Shown in pieces: positions 15,051-22,882 of a DNA stretch of 38,305 bases (positions are counted from its first letter, which is position 1; the number at the start of each line of letters is the position of its first letter). The notes under the pieces are model-generated. The model did no database searches. It saw only the letters and a list, made by a program, of their open reading frames with translations, and was not told the origin of the DNA. The position numbers and the translations under genes are program-made. Source of the DNA: an uncultured bacterium (GTDB lineage: Bacteria; Nitrospirota; Thermodesulfovibrionia; Thermodesulfovibrionales; Dissulfurispiraceae); the NCBI GenBank assembly GCA_937949555.1, contig CALEDV010000044.1:1-38305 (forward strand), written 5' to 3'.

Positions 15051-15604
15051 TAAAATTCTATCTTAGGTGCTTGTCTTTCAGACTGATCCTGAAGTTCAAA
15101 GAAATCATAGGACTTAAAACCAAACAAACTGGCAATAATAGAGAAAGGGAAGGATTCAACCAAGGTATTAAAGTCCCTTACAGTGCCGTTGAAGTATCGC
15201 CTTGCCAGTTGAATCTGATCTTCAGTGTTAGAGAGGTTGGATTGCAGGTCAAGGAAGTTCTGATTTGCCTTCAGCTCTGGGTATGCCTCAGCAATGGCAA
15301 AGAGACTGCTAAGCATGGCTGATATGCCCCTTTCTGTCTCTGCCTTCTCTCGGACAGTGCCTGCGTTGATTGAGCGCGCCCTCATCTCTGCAATGCCTTC
15401 AAGCAGCTTTCTCTCATGCTGCATGTATCCCTTAACGGTATTCAGAAGATTGGGTATAAGATCGTGTCTCCTCTTTAACTGTACCTCAATGCCGCTCCAA
15501 GCCTCTCGAAGGAGATTGCGACGTTTAATAAAGGTGTTGTAAATGCCGATTACAACAATGGAAAGCACAAGAAGGAAGGTGGCAAAAACGAGTATGAATA
15601 ACAT
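15050..15604 (-). CDS. lemA: LemA family protein
   Basis: Membrane-anchored helical protein of 184 residues: a single N-terminal TM helix at about 2-23, short positive stretch FIKRRN, then the conserved EAWSGIEVQLKRRHDLIPNL near 35-55, the YMQHERKLLEGIAEMRARS helix and the family end LARRYFNGTVRDFNTLVESF followed by FGFKSYDFFE. LemA proteins have no defined biochemical role. First gene of the operon lemA > DUF2207 > ppaC > acyP. The SD is AAGGAG. A strong extended -10 promoter is upstream. Confidence 0.93.
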   Translation of the reverse strand: MLFILVFATFLLVLSIVVIGIYNTFIKRRNLLREAWSGIEVQLKRRHDLIPNLLNTVKGYMQHERKLLEGIAEMRARSINAGTVREKAETERGISAMLSSLFAIAEAYPELKANQNFLDLQSNLSNTEDQIQLARRYFNGTVRDFNTLVESFPFSIIASLFGFKSYDFFELQDQSERQAPKIEF

Positions 15605-15659
15605 CAGGGTGTCTCCTTATAAGGATTGTAATTTAAAAGGTGTCAAATAGTTAGGTTTT

Positions 15660-15688
15660 ATTATAACACTATTTTAATCGAGGTTAAA
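15660..15688 (-). promoter_or_regulatory. Extended -10 promoter of the lemA operon
   Basis: On the minus strand, TATAAT occupies 15665-15660 and is preceded by TGT (extended -10); a weak TTTAAC at 15688-15683 is 17 bases upstream. The sequence AGTGTTATAATAAAAC is identical to that before the PAS-GAF gene at 5988. A TTGACA at 15646-15641 on the same strand could be an alternative -35, but its -10 would overlap the ribosome site. Confidence 0.5.
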
Positions 15689-15702
15689 CTATCAGGATAA
15701 AA

Positions 15703-15919
15703 CCTTAAATTGCCGATAGGAGTAAGAGGGTGTGCTGAAAAGGCCTTATTGCCACACCTTTTTACGAGACCTCTGGACCTTCACAGATAATGCCAAACTA
15801 ATCACCTCTTGGTGACTGAATGACCTATGGCCCTTTTTATTTTAATAAACCCTGTGGCAGTATAAAGGCTTTCAGACATGCCCTCTTACTCCTTACAAGT
15901 TTCTATAGGCAATTTTGGG
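15703..15919. mobile_element. 217-bp long-inverted-repeat element, copy A
   Basis: The left arm, about 15703-15758, starts CCTTAAATTGCCGATAGG, continues AGTAAGAGGGTGTG and CTGAAAAGGCCTTATTGCC. It is mirrored by the right arm at 15850-15919, which reads CCTGTGGCAGTATAAAGGCT, then CCCTCTTACTCC and ATAGGCAATTTTGGG. The arms match over about 55 bases with a few mismatches and a nine-base insertion in the right arm. A spacer of about 90 bases joins them. The left arm and spacer recur at 38161-38305. It has no convincing ORF, so it is probably a non-autonomous element. From 15920 to 16112 I see no gene. Confidence 0.65.
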
Positions 15920-16112
15920 ATAAAAAACAGCAATCGCAGGCACAGCAGGATTGGTCAAGGCTGAGAGATTCCTTTTTTGTCTTAAAGGCAGAGACTTATG
16001 GGTTTATCGCTCTGCAAAGGAGGCAGATCAATGTCCTTAAAAAGCCCTTTAGATAGGGCATAGAATTCTTGTATATTCCCTGTGCTTGAAACTTCTTAAC
16101 AAAACAAAATTC

Positions 16113-17360
16113 TTATATGCAGACCTTGTTTCTTCCTGTGCTTTTGGCTAAATACAGTAAGGCATCAGCCTCTTTTATCATTTCCTCAAGGCAGTTTTTA
16201 ATATCGCAGCAAATGCCCACTGAGGATGTAAAAGGAATATTATGCTCAAGATATTGTAGAGGGCTTTGCTCTATCTTCTTTCTAAGGTTTTCAGCAAAGT
16301 TGATTAGGTTGTCTCTATCGTCGTAGGAAGTTAGTACGCAAAATTCCTCACCGCCCATCCTTGCCACGATATCAGTCTTCCTTTTAAAAGAAGATAAGAG
16401 GTGGTTAGCAATAGCCTGTATAACCTTATCGCCTGCATCGTGACCATAGGTATCATTAATGCCCTTAAACTTATCTATATCAAGCATGAACACCGCAACA
16501 GGCACCTTGTTTCTGAGGGCTGTTGCATGTATAACAGTTCCTGCTTCGTACAGGTAGCGCCTATTGTATAGACCAGTTAAGGGGTCCTTGTTGGCGAAGT
16601 CTCTAAGGGTAGCGATCATATCGAGGGTCTCTATGTTCATGTTTACCCTGCATATAAATTCCTCGTTGCTGAAGGGTTTTTGTATGTAATCATTGGCGCC
16701 TGCCTTTAAGAACTTTGGTATTGTATCGGTGCCGCCATATCCTGAGGCTACAATTATTGCGAGCTGCTCCTTCTTGAACTTTTTCCTTAGTTCTATCAGG
16801 ACCTCAAATCCGTCCATGTCTGGCATGTTGTAGTCCGTTATGATCATCTTGATATCAGGGTGTTGTTCAAGAATTTTAAGAGCCTCTTTCCCCCCTCTTG
16901 CAGTGATGACATCAAATAACTGGTTTTTCAGTATTGAAGTCATTGCCTCCCTATAAACCGATGAGTCGTCGATAACAAGTATTTTTGAATTGCAATTCTT
17001 AAAAACCCTGTTGACGACATAGGAGAGATAATCAAGTTCCTTTGTGCTTCTTTTCACTACATAATCAACTATTTTTTTTGACAGCATCTTATCTCTAACA
17101 TCGGTGTCAAAGGAGGCTGTTAAGACGATCACAGGTATCTGTTTTGATATTACATAGTCTATAGCTTCACCATTGGGGGCATCAGGTAGATTATAATCGC
17201 ATATAGCTATGGCATACTTAGAGGGGTCTGGATCTATTTTTTCCTTTGCCTCGGCAAAGCAAGAGGCGGTGTCGGCGTCAATGCCAACCTTCTTGTTCAG
17301 TACCTTCAGTACTATCCTTGAGACGGTTTTGTCATCATCTATAATTAAAATTCTGCCCAT
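16113..17360 (-). CDS. Dual-receiver diguanylate cyclase (REC-REC-GGDEF)
   Basis: Response regulator expected to make cyclic di-GMP from two GTP when phosphorylated. In 415 residues: first receiver 1-118 with acidic pocket DDD at 8-10 and phospho-acceptor Asp55; second receiver 125-245 with DD at 131-132, Asp176 and Lys228; GGDEF domain 255-415 with DPLTGLYNRR, metal/substrate DIDKFK and active site GGEEF at 336-340. An RxxD inhibitory site, RKTD at 327-330, lies exactly five residues before GGEEF, so product feedback inhibition is expected. It starts 12 bases after the rubredoxin gene and has no clear SD of its own. The cognate kinase is not in the window. Confidence 0.93.
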   Translation of the reverse strand: MGRILIIDDDKTVSRIVLKVLNKKVGIDADTASCFAEAKEKIDPDPSKYAIAICDYNLPDAPNGEAIDYVISKQIPVIVLTASFDTDVRDKMLSKKIVDYVVKRSTKELDYLSYVVNRVFKNCNSKILVIDDSSVYREAMTSILKNQLFDVITARGGKEALKILEQHPDIKMIITDYNMPDMDGFEVLIELRKKFKKEQLAIIVASGYGGTDTIPKFLKAGANDYIQKPFSNEEFICRVNMNIETLDMIATLRDFANKDPLTGLYNRRYLYEAGTVIHATALRNKVPVAVFMLDIDKFKGINDTYGHDAGDKVIQAIANHLLSSFKRKTDIVARMGGEEFCVLTSYDDRDNLINFAENLRKKIEQSPLQYLEHNIPFTSSVGICCDIKNCLEEMIKEADALLYLAKSTGRNKVCI

Positions 17361-17372
17361 ATGAGCTGTTTT

Positions 17373-17537
17373 TTAATCTTCAATCTTTTTAAAAAACCTT
17401 TTACTTGCGCCGCATACAGGACATTTCCAGTCCTCTGGGAGATCCTCAAACTGGGTGCCCGGAGGTATCTTACCCTTTTTATCACCCTTTGCTGGGTTAT
17501 AGATGTACCCACAATTATTGCCTTGACATTGCCACAT
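17373..17537 (-). CDS. Rubredoxin
   Basis: Small cytoplasmic electron carrier with one Fe(Cys)4 centre, typical of anaerobes, where it serves oxygen or superoxide reduction and other redox enzymes. From ATG 17537, preceded by AGGAGGG, the 54-residue product has C4-x4-C9[10 protein letters not shown], then [19 protein letters not shown] with C39 and C42. The first motif has four residues between the cysteines instead of two, as in the so-called type II rubredoxins, so redox properties may differ from the standard type. The gene leads a short operon into the diguanylate cyclase. An upstream in-frame start at 17582 lacks an SD. Confidence 0.93.
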   Translation of the reverse strand: MWQCQGNNCGYIYNPAKGDKKGKIPPGTQFEDLPEDWKCPVCGASKRFFKKIED

Positions 17538-17715
17538 GATAACACCCTCCTTTTGAGAAATTAATAGAGTATCAATTATCATTTATTGGTCAGAATAAGT
17601 CAAGGTTAGATGAATGACTTTCAACTGCCAAGAGCTTATTTGACCTCAGACAATGTTAGGCATTTAGCAGAGTTAGGGCAAAAGCATTGGATGACAAAAA
17701 TTAGTTGACTGTGGT

Positions 17716-18503
17716 TTGGCTATTATCAACCTATTTGAGAGACTCATTTCCGTAAAACCCGATCTAATTATCACCTTTAAGGTAGAAAATGCCCGATTGA
17801 TCCAAGGCAAAACAGGCATTCCAACGGTGGTGGTTAATTATGCTGGCACACAGGGATTCGAGATTGAAGAGATACAATTGGCCTTTTCTTTCTTAGGGAA
17901 GATTCTGGATAAAGAAAAAAGGGCAGAGGAGTTAAAAAAATACATACAACAAATGGTTGATGACCTAAAGAGGCGAACGGAGGGGGTCCGTAGGCAAAGG
18001 GTCTATGTTGGCGCCATAAGCGCACAAAGGGTCCCCATGGGATAACAAGCACAGAGGTCTATTACCCACCTCTTTTATGGCTTAACACATACAATGTTGT
18101 CGATGAGATAGGCAAAAAAGGACATGTCTTTATTGACAGGGAAAAACTCTTATACTGGAACCCTGATTACATATTCATCGATACAGCTGGTCTAAGTCTT
18201 GTCAATGAAGACTACTTAAAGAACAAGGCCTTTTTTCATAAACTCAAGGCAGTAAATGAGGGGAGGCTCTATACGGTCTTCCCTTATAATTTTTATCGCA
18301 CAAACCTTGAGATCTTATTTGCCAATGCATATTTTGTTGGCAAGACTATCTATCCCGAGAGATTTAAATACATTGAGCCTCAAAAGAAGGCCCAAGAGAT
18401 ATTTAAGGGGTTTCTTTCTGCAGATGTTTACGATATCCTAAGGAAGACATACAAGGGTTATGGCAAGATTCAGGTTACAGAGTCAGGCGTCACAGTTCAT
18501 TGA
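17716..18503 (+). pseudogene. Broken periplasmic binding-protein gene (Fe3+/cobalamin type)
   Basis: The reading from 17716 to about 18035 (ISVKPDLIITFKVENARLIQ, then TGIPTVVVNY) is the middle of a BtuF/FecB/FepB-type ABC binding protein (PF01497 type). It runs into a stop at 18043-18045, but in another frame the sequence continues smoothly from ITSTEVYYPPLLWLNTYNVV through LLYWNPDYIFIDTAGLSLVN and ILRKTYKGYGKIQV to TGA 18501-18503. The junction needs a one-base deletion or a two-base insertion near 18020-18045, in a stretch with a CCCC run. The N-terminus with signal peptide is also missing; 17583-17715 shows no plausible replacement. The gene is therefore dead unless there is a sequencing error at the junction, and even then it is truncated. 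Confidence 0.75.
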
Positions 18504-18638
18504 ATACCATCACACAAAAGGCCTAACAGTTAGCCTATCATCCGATGTGATTTGCCTTTACACATCCGTTATAATACAAACCAAAAAGACGAATTCTTCT
18601 GTTTTTATAAGTACTCTGGGGAAAGGAGGGCTGCTACC

Positions 18639-20177
18639 ATGAAGAAACTCCCCATAGGCATAAGCAGTTTAAGCAAGATTATAGGTGGCGGATACATCTA
18701 TGTAGACAAGACAAGATATGTCTATGAGCTTGTCAATAGTGGAGAATATTACTTCCTCTCTCGGCCGAGGAGGTTTGGGAAGTCCTTGTTTGTAGACACC
18801 CTGAAGGAGGCCTTTGAGGGAAATAGGGAGCTCTTTAAGGGATTGTATATCTACGACAAATGGGACTGGTCAATAGGGTATCCGGTAATACACATAAGCT
18901 TTGCTGAGGGGGTGATAAAGAGCCAAAGGAAACTTGAGGAAGAGATATTTGACCTGCTAAGGATAAATCAGCAGAGGCTTCAAGTGCAGTGTGAGGAGGG
19001 CAAGAGCATATCGTCCTGTTTTAGGGAGTTGATAATGGAGGTACGCAAGAGATATGGTCAACCAGTAGTGATCCTCATAGATGAGCATGACAAGCCTATA
19101 TTGGATAATATCACTGATATAGAGATAGCAAGGGAGATGAGGGAGGAACTCAAGAATCTTTACTCAGTGATAAAGGGACAGGATGCAAACATAAAGTTTG
19201 CCTTTTTAACAGGTGTGAGCAAATTCAGCAAGACCTCTATATTCAGTGGATTAAACAATCTCAAGGACATCAGTCTGGATTCCCGTTATGCAACCCTCTG
19301 TGGATATACCCAGGGAGAGCTTGAGGGATACTTTGGGGAATACTTATTAAATGTAGACCTACAAGAGGTAAAGGACTGGTATAATGGCTATAACTTCTTG
19401 GGTGAGGATGTCTACAACCCCTTTGACATATTGCTCTTTTTAGACAATCCAGATAGGCAATTTAAGAACTACTGGTTTAGCACTGGGACACCTACCTTTT
19501 TGATAAGCCTCATAGAGAGTAAGGACTACTTTTTGCCAAGGCTAACGAACCTTGTGGTAGGAGAGCAACTATTAGACAGCTTTGACATAGACAATCTGGA
19601 CATAGAGGTAATTCTCTTTCAGGCAGGGTATCTGACTATTGATAGGGTAGAAGACACACCCTTTGGTGCAATTAATTACAGGCTAAGGATGCCCAACAAG
19701 GAGGTCAGGCTATCTTTCAATGACTATATAATCCATAGACTTTTTGAAGATCAAGAGGTTGTAAACAAGAAGGTAGAACTCTACAATGTCCTTTTGAGGC
19801 AAGACCTTGAGGGATTCAAGAGGGCATTGATATCGCTATTTGCATCCATACCCTATACCCACTATGTGAAGAACAGGCTTCGGCATTCGGAGGGATTTTA
19901 TGCTACTGTTGTTTATGTGTATCTACAGAGCTTGGGTGTATATATAGTTGGCGAGGATGTGACCAATCGGGGCAGGATCGATATTACAGTGAAATTCCCA
20001 AAGACCATCTACATCATGGAGATAAAGGTAACAGAGGAAGACCCGCTCAGGCAGATAAAGGAGAAGGGGTATTATGAGAAGTATCTGAGTGAGGGCAAGG
20101 ATGTATATTTGGTAGGCATCAGCTTTGCCCCAGAGAAGAAGAATGTCAGGGATATTGTGTGGGAGAGGGCGAGGTAA
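18639..20177 (+). CDS. AAA-ATPase-like protein with C-terminal PD-(D/E)XK nuclease domain, second copy
   Basis: Close paralogue of the gene at 1819-3375, with most blocks identical or conservatively changed along the full length. Start ATG 18639 is chosen because it follows GGAGGG and gives the family opening MKKLPIGISSL; the frame is open further upstream, but without an SD. In 512 residues: Walker A RPRRFGKS at 42-49, Walker B VVILIDEHDKPI near 140-151 (Asp-Glu-His here against Asp-Glu-Tyr in the first copy), FLTGVSKFSKTSIFSGLNNL, and nuclease residues Asp448, Glu461 and Lys463. TATAAT at 18570-18575 may be its -10. It separates a dead binding-protein gene from a TonB receptor, suggesting it entered an uptake island. 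Codon use differs from copy 1, so the duplication is not recent. Confidence 0.85.
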   Translation: MKKLPIGISSLSKIIGGGYIYVDKTRYVYELVNSGEYYFLSRPRRFGKSLFVDTLKEAFEGNRELFKGLYIYDKWDWSIGYPVIHISFAEGVIKSQRKLEEEIFDLLRINQQRLQVQCEEGKSISSCFRELIMEVRKRYGQPVVILIDEHDKPILDNITDIEIAREMREELKNLYSVIKGQDANIKFAFLTGVSKFSKTSIFSGLNNLKDISLDSRYATLCGYTQGELEGYFGEYLLNVDLQEVKDWYNGYNFLGEDVYNPFDILLFLDNPDRQFKNYWFSTGTPTFLISLIESKDYFLPRLTNLVVGEQLLDSFDIDNLDIEVILFQAGYLTIDRVEDTPFGAINYRLRMPNKEVRLSFNDYIIHRLFEDQEVVNKKVELYNVLLRQDLEGFKRALISLFASIPYTHYVKNRLRHSEGFYATVVYVYLQSLGVYIVGEDVTNRGRIDITVKFPKTIYIMEIKVTEEDPLRQIKEKGYYEKYLSEGKDVYLVGISFAPEKKNVRDIVWERAR

Positions 20178-20250
20178 GGAATAGGCGATCAATGGAGGAC
20201 ATTTAAATCTTAGACTCTGGTTATTGCCTCTGACAATATTATTCACTACC

Positions 20251-20628
20251 GTGACACAGGCAAGTACAACAGAGATACTGTACGGCCTTGAAGAAAGGGT
20301 TTGAAAGGAACAGGGCCGTAAGATTGTAGAGTGGTCAGATGCTATAGAGACAAAGTCAGAGGCTCTGGCTTTACAGAAGAGGCCTGAGCCCACAAAGGAG
20401 TTTATAAAAAAGCAGGTTTTTTATGGAGAGACAGGACTAATCCCTCAGGAGATGAATAGTATAATGACAGGGCTTGAAGGCATGATTGCCAAATTAGACC
20501 AAAAATTTAGTTTTATGACAATAGCGCTTACACTTATGATTCACAGTGGCAGCAGGGTTGAAAAAGAGACTTTTGAGGATATCATAAATCTGAGGTTAAT
20601 ATCTGCGAGCATGCCTAAGGGAATTTAA
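20251..20628 (+). pseudogene. Decayed hypothetical ORF with coiled-coil-like C-terminal half
   Basis: One frame reads protein-like from about GTG 20251 (TQASTTEILYGLEERV), hits a TGA at 20302-20304, then runs open for 107 codons (KEQGRKIVEWSDAIETKSEA ... TGLEGMIAKLDQKF ... RLISASMPKGI) to TAA 20626-20628. The last part is helical, with a hydrophobic stretch MTIALTLMI. I do not recognise the family. If the downstream part is translated alone, no good SD-start pair is obvious. A terminator follows closely, which supports former expression. Confidence 0.45.
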
Positions 20629-20644
20629 AGGTATTACAGGATAG

Positions 20645-20676
20645 GGCAAGACCTGTTGGGGTTTTTGCCGTTTTTT
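20645..20676 (+). terminator. Rho-independent terminator related to that at 987
   Basis: GGCAA at 20645-20649 pairs with TTGCC at 20665-20669, followed by G and six T. The lead-in ATTACAGG and the loop (ACCTGTTGGGG) resemble the terminator at 987-1027, so both probably came from one mobile cassette. Between it and the TonB receptor gene (20677-20809) there is a CCCTTA/TAAGGG palindrome and a TTGACA at 20776-20781, but no well-placed -10. Confidence 0.55.
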
Positions 20677-20809
20677 ATTAGGAACTACTTTAACCCTTAA
20701 ATAAGGGAGAGGCAAGCTTATTTGAAACAATGTATCGATATGCAAGGGTTTTGATGGCTTTTAGCTTAAAGACCTTTGACAATACCCACTCTTTAACAGG
20801 GAGGTCAAC

Positions 20810-22882
20810 ATGATAGGTATAGTTTTTTTGTGTGTCTTGCTTATGTCATCATTATCACAGGCAGAGGATGTCTCAAGGATCTATCAGCTTGATGAGATAA
20901 CCCTCTCTGAGGCCGAGATTGGTGAGGAACATACAACGCCTAATGCTTCTGTGGTTATACCTGAGTTGCTTACGCAAGGTATTAGCTCTAACCTTGATGG
21001 GGCATTGTTAAGGCAAGTAGGCGTAGATGTGCAGAGGCTACAGGAGATTGGCAGCGCCTTGGATGATGATTCTATCAAAATTAGGGGCCTTGGCGCTCGC
21101 AGAATCATCCTCGCTGTTGATGGAAGGATCCTCAATACACCTGGCACCGCTGGTGGTTACTTTATTGACTGGCCCTCAGTGGCCCTTACAAACATTGAGA
21201 AGATCTATGTAATCAAGGGTGTAAGCGATCCCAAATACGGGAACACCTTGGGTGGGGTTATAAATCTTGTCCCAAGAAGGCCACAACAAAGGCCATACAT
21301 TGAGGCTCAGGCTATGAAGGCAAGTTATGATACTGAAAAGATAAGCCTTTATCATTCCTGGAGGCCCAGTGGGTTTGAATACTCAATAGGGGTCAATTAT
21401 GTCAATAGTGATGGATACTTAAGAAATGGTCTCTTTGAGGTCAAAAATCTAATTCTCTATACAGGATATAACCTACCATGGGAGGGTAAGATTAAAGCCA
21501 ATATGAGTTATCAATGGCTCAAGAAGGGTTTTATTGTAAACAATAGACAATCAAAGGACTATGATAGCCCTAACTATGAAGCCCCCCAAGACAGTAGGTA
21601 CCCGGCCTCTGATGGAGAGTTTATGTATGGTGGTTTGGGTGTCTATGCAGAGGATGGGAGTTGGTGGAAGAGGGAGCGCTACAACCTTGATCTTGGTTAT
21701 GAACAGGTCCTCTTTGGTGGGTTATTGGATATAAGGGTCTGGAAGAATTATGCCGAGAGGGAGGCCCACAACACCCGTAGGGCCTTAAATCGTGTGTTTC
21801 ACAAAAAGTGGTTTGATGACAAATCCTATGGGATAGATGGCTCTTACAAGATAGCCAAGGGCATACACGATGTAACCTTTGGTTTTGACTATAAGAGATT
21901 CAAAGATGATGGTGACAAAAACTATCCTGATGACTTTAGGGCTGCCTTTCAACAGGGTAACTATGTAAATTCAAAGATAGTAGGCCTATATCTTATGGAC
22001 GACCTTCAGATAACCAAGGATATCACAATCACACCAGGGATAAGGTATTCTTCCTATGAGGGCAAGGCAGGCCCTAAAGGCAGAGAGGAAGGTATAAGAG
22101 ACATCTCTATGGATGGCATAGCACCATCTCTTAAGTTGACCTACAAATACGGTAAAAACACCCTTATTTATTTAAGTACAGCCCGCGCTATAAGGATGCC
22201 TACACCACCTGAGCATTACTGGCATTATTCACCCGATGCTGGTGTTAATACTGCAGACCTGCCTTTTAGGAAAGAAGATGGATTGATGATTCAGGGGGGC
22301 TACAAGGCTGAGTTGCCCACAAAGACATCCTTTCAGATCAGTCCATACTATTACAGGATCAAAGACTTCATACACTTTGATCTCATAAACTTCGTCTCAT
22401 ACAACATTGATAGGGCAACGCTCTATGGACTGGAGCTTGAGGTCTCACAACAACTGGGCATGGGTCTTTCAGCCTTTGTCAATTATACCTTTGAAAAGAC
22501 CAAGACAGAGGGTAATCCCTTTGTAGATCGCTTTGTTGTCCTAGAGGATAGGGGCTTTAATGAGATACCCGCAGTTCCAAGACACAAGCTAAATATCGGT
22601 ACACAGTACAAGGGACTTAAGGGACAGAAGGTTACCCTTTATGGGAGATATGTCTCCTCTGAAAAGGTAATCTACAACAACAACACCCTTTACAATACAG
22701 ACCTGCGGGTCAGGACAAGGAGGCCTTACTTCACTGCTGACTTAGAGGCAGCCTATCCACTTACAAAAGATATATATGTGCTTGGTTATGTCCACAATAT
22801 CCTTGATAAGCACTATCAAGAGCGGTTTGGCTATCCTGCAGCTGGCAGAAACTGGGGAATAGGGCTTAGGGGTGTGTTTTAA
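20810..22882 (+). CDS. TonB-dependent outer-membrane receptor
   Basis: Outer-membrane beta-barrel that imports a chelated metal, corrinoid or other scarce nutrient using TonB energy. In 690 residues: signal peptide 1-18 (cut after LSQA); plug domain at about 45-165 with IKIRGLGARRIILAVDGRIL and the TNIEKIYVIKGVSDPKYG, GGVINLV signature; then a 22-strand barrel rich in alternating aromatic residues, ending in a C-terminal GLRGVF with terminal Phe as expected for Bam recognition. An SD GGGAGG precedes the ATG by five bases. The gene directly abuts a binding lipoprotein, so the two are probably one transcript. The substrate cannot be read from the sequence. Confidence 0.92.
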   Translation: MIGIVFLCVLLMSSLSQAEDVSRIYQLDEITLSEAEIGEEHTTPNASVVIPELLTQGISSNLDGALLRQVGVDVQRLQEIGSALDDDSIKIRGLGARRIILAVDGRILNTPGTAGGYFIDWPSVALTNIEKIYVIKGVSDPKYGNTLGGVINLVPRRPQQRPYIEAQAMKASYDTEKISLYHSWRPSGFEYSIGVNYVNSDGYLRNGLFEVKNLILYTGYNLPWEGKIKANMSYQWLKKGFIVNNRQSKDYDSPNYEAPQDSRYPASDGEFMYGGLGVYAEDGSWWKRERYNLDLGYEQVLFGGLLDIRVWKNYAEREAHNTRRALNRVFHKKWFDDKSYGIDGSYKIAKGIHDVTFGFDYKRFKDDGDKNYPDDFRAAFQQGNYVNSKIVGLYLMDDLQITKDITITPGIRYSSYEGKAGPKGREEGIRDISMDGIAPSLKLTYKYGKNTLIYLSTARAIRMPTPPEHYWHYSPDAGVNTADLPFRKEDGLMIQGGYKAELPTKTSFQISPYYYRIKDFIHFDLINFVSYNIDRATLYGLELEVSQQLGMGLSAFVNYTFEKTKTEGNPFVDRFVVLEDRGFNEIPAVPRHKLNIGTQYKGLKGQKVTLYGRYVSSEKVIYNNNTLYNTDLRVRTRRPYFTADLEAAYPLTKDIYVLGYVHNILDKHYQERFGYPAAGRNWGIGLRGVF

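Noticed and set aside
15820-16056. Plus-strand frame of 78 codons
   Set aside because: Begins inside the right part of the inverted-repeat element, has no SD and no recognised domain. Left unannotated, though its second half is not absurd as protein.
20677-20809. Cobalamin riboswitch before the TonB receptor
   Set aside because: No B12-box-like sequence or expected stem set; the interval is also short after the terminator.
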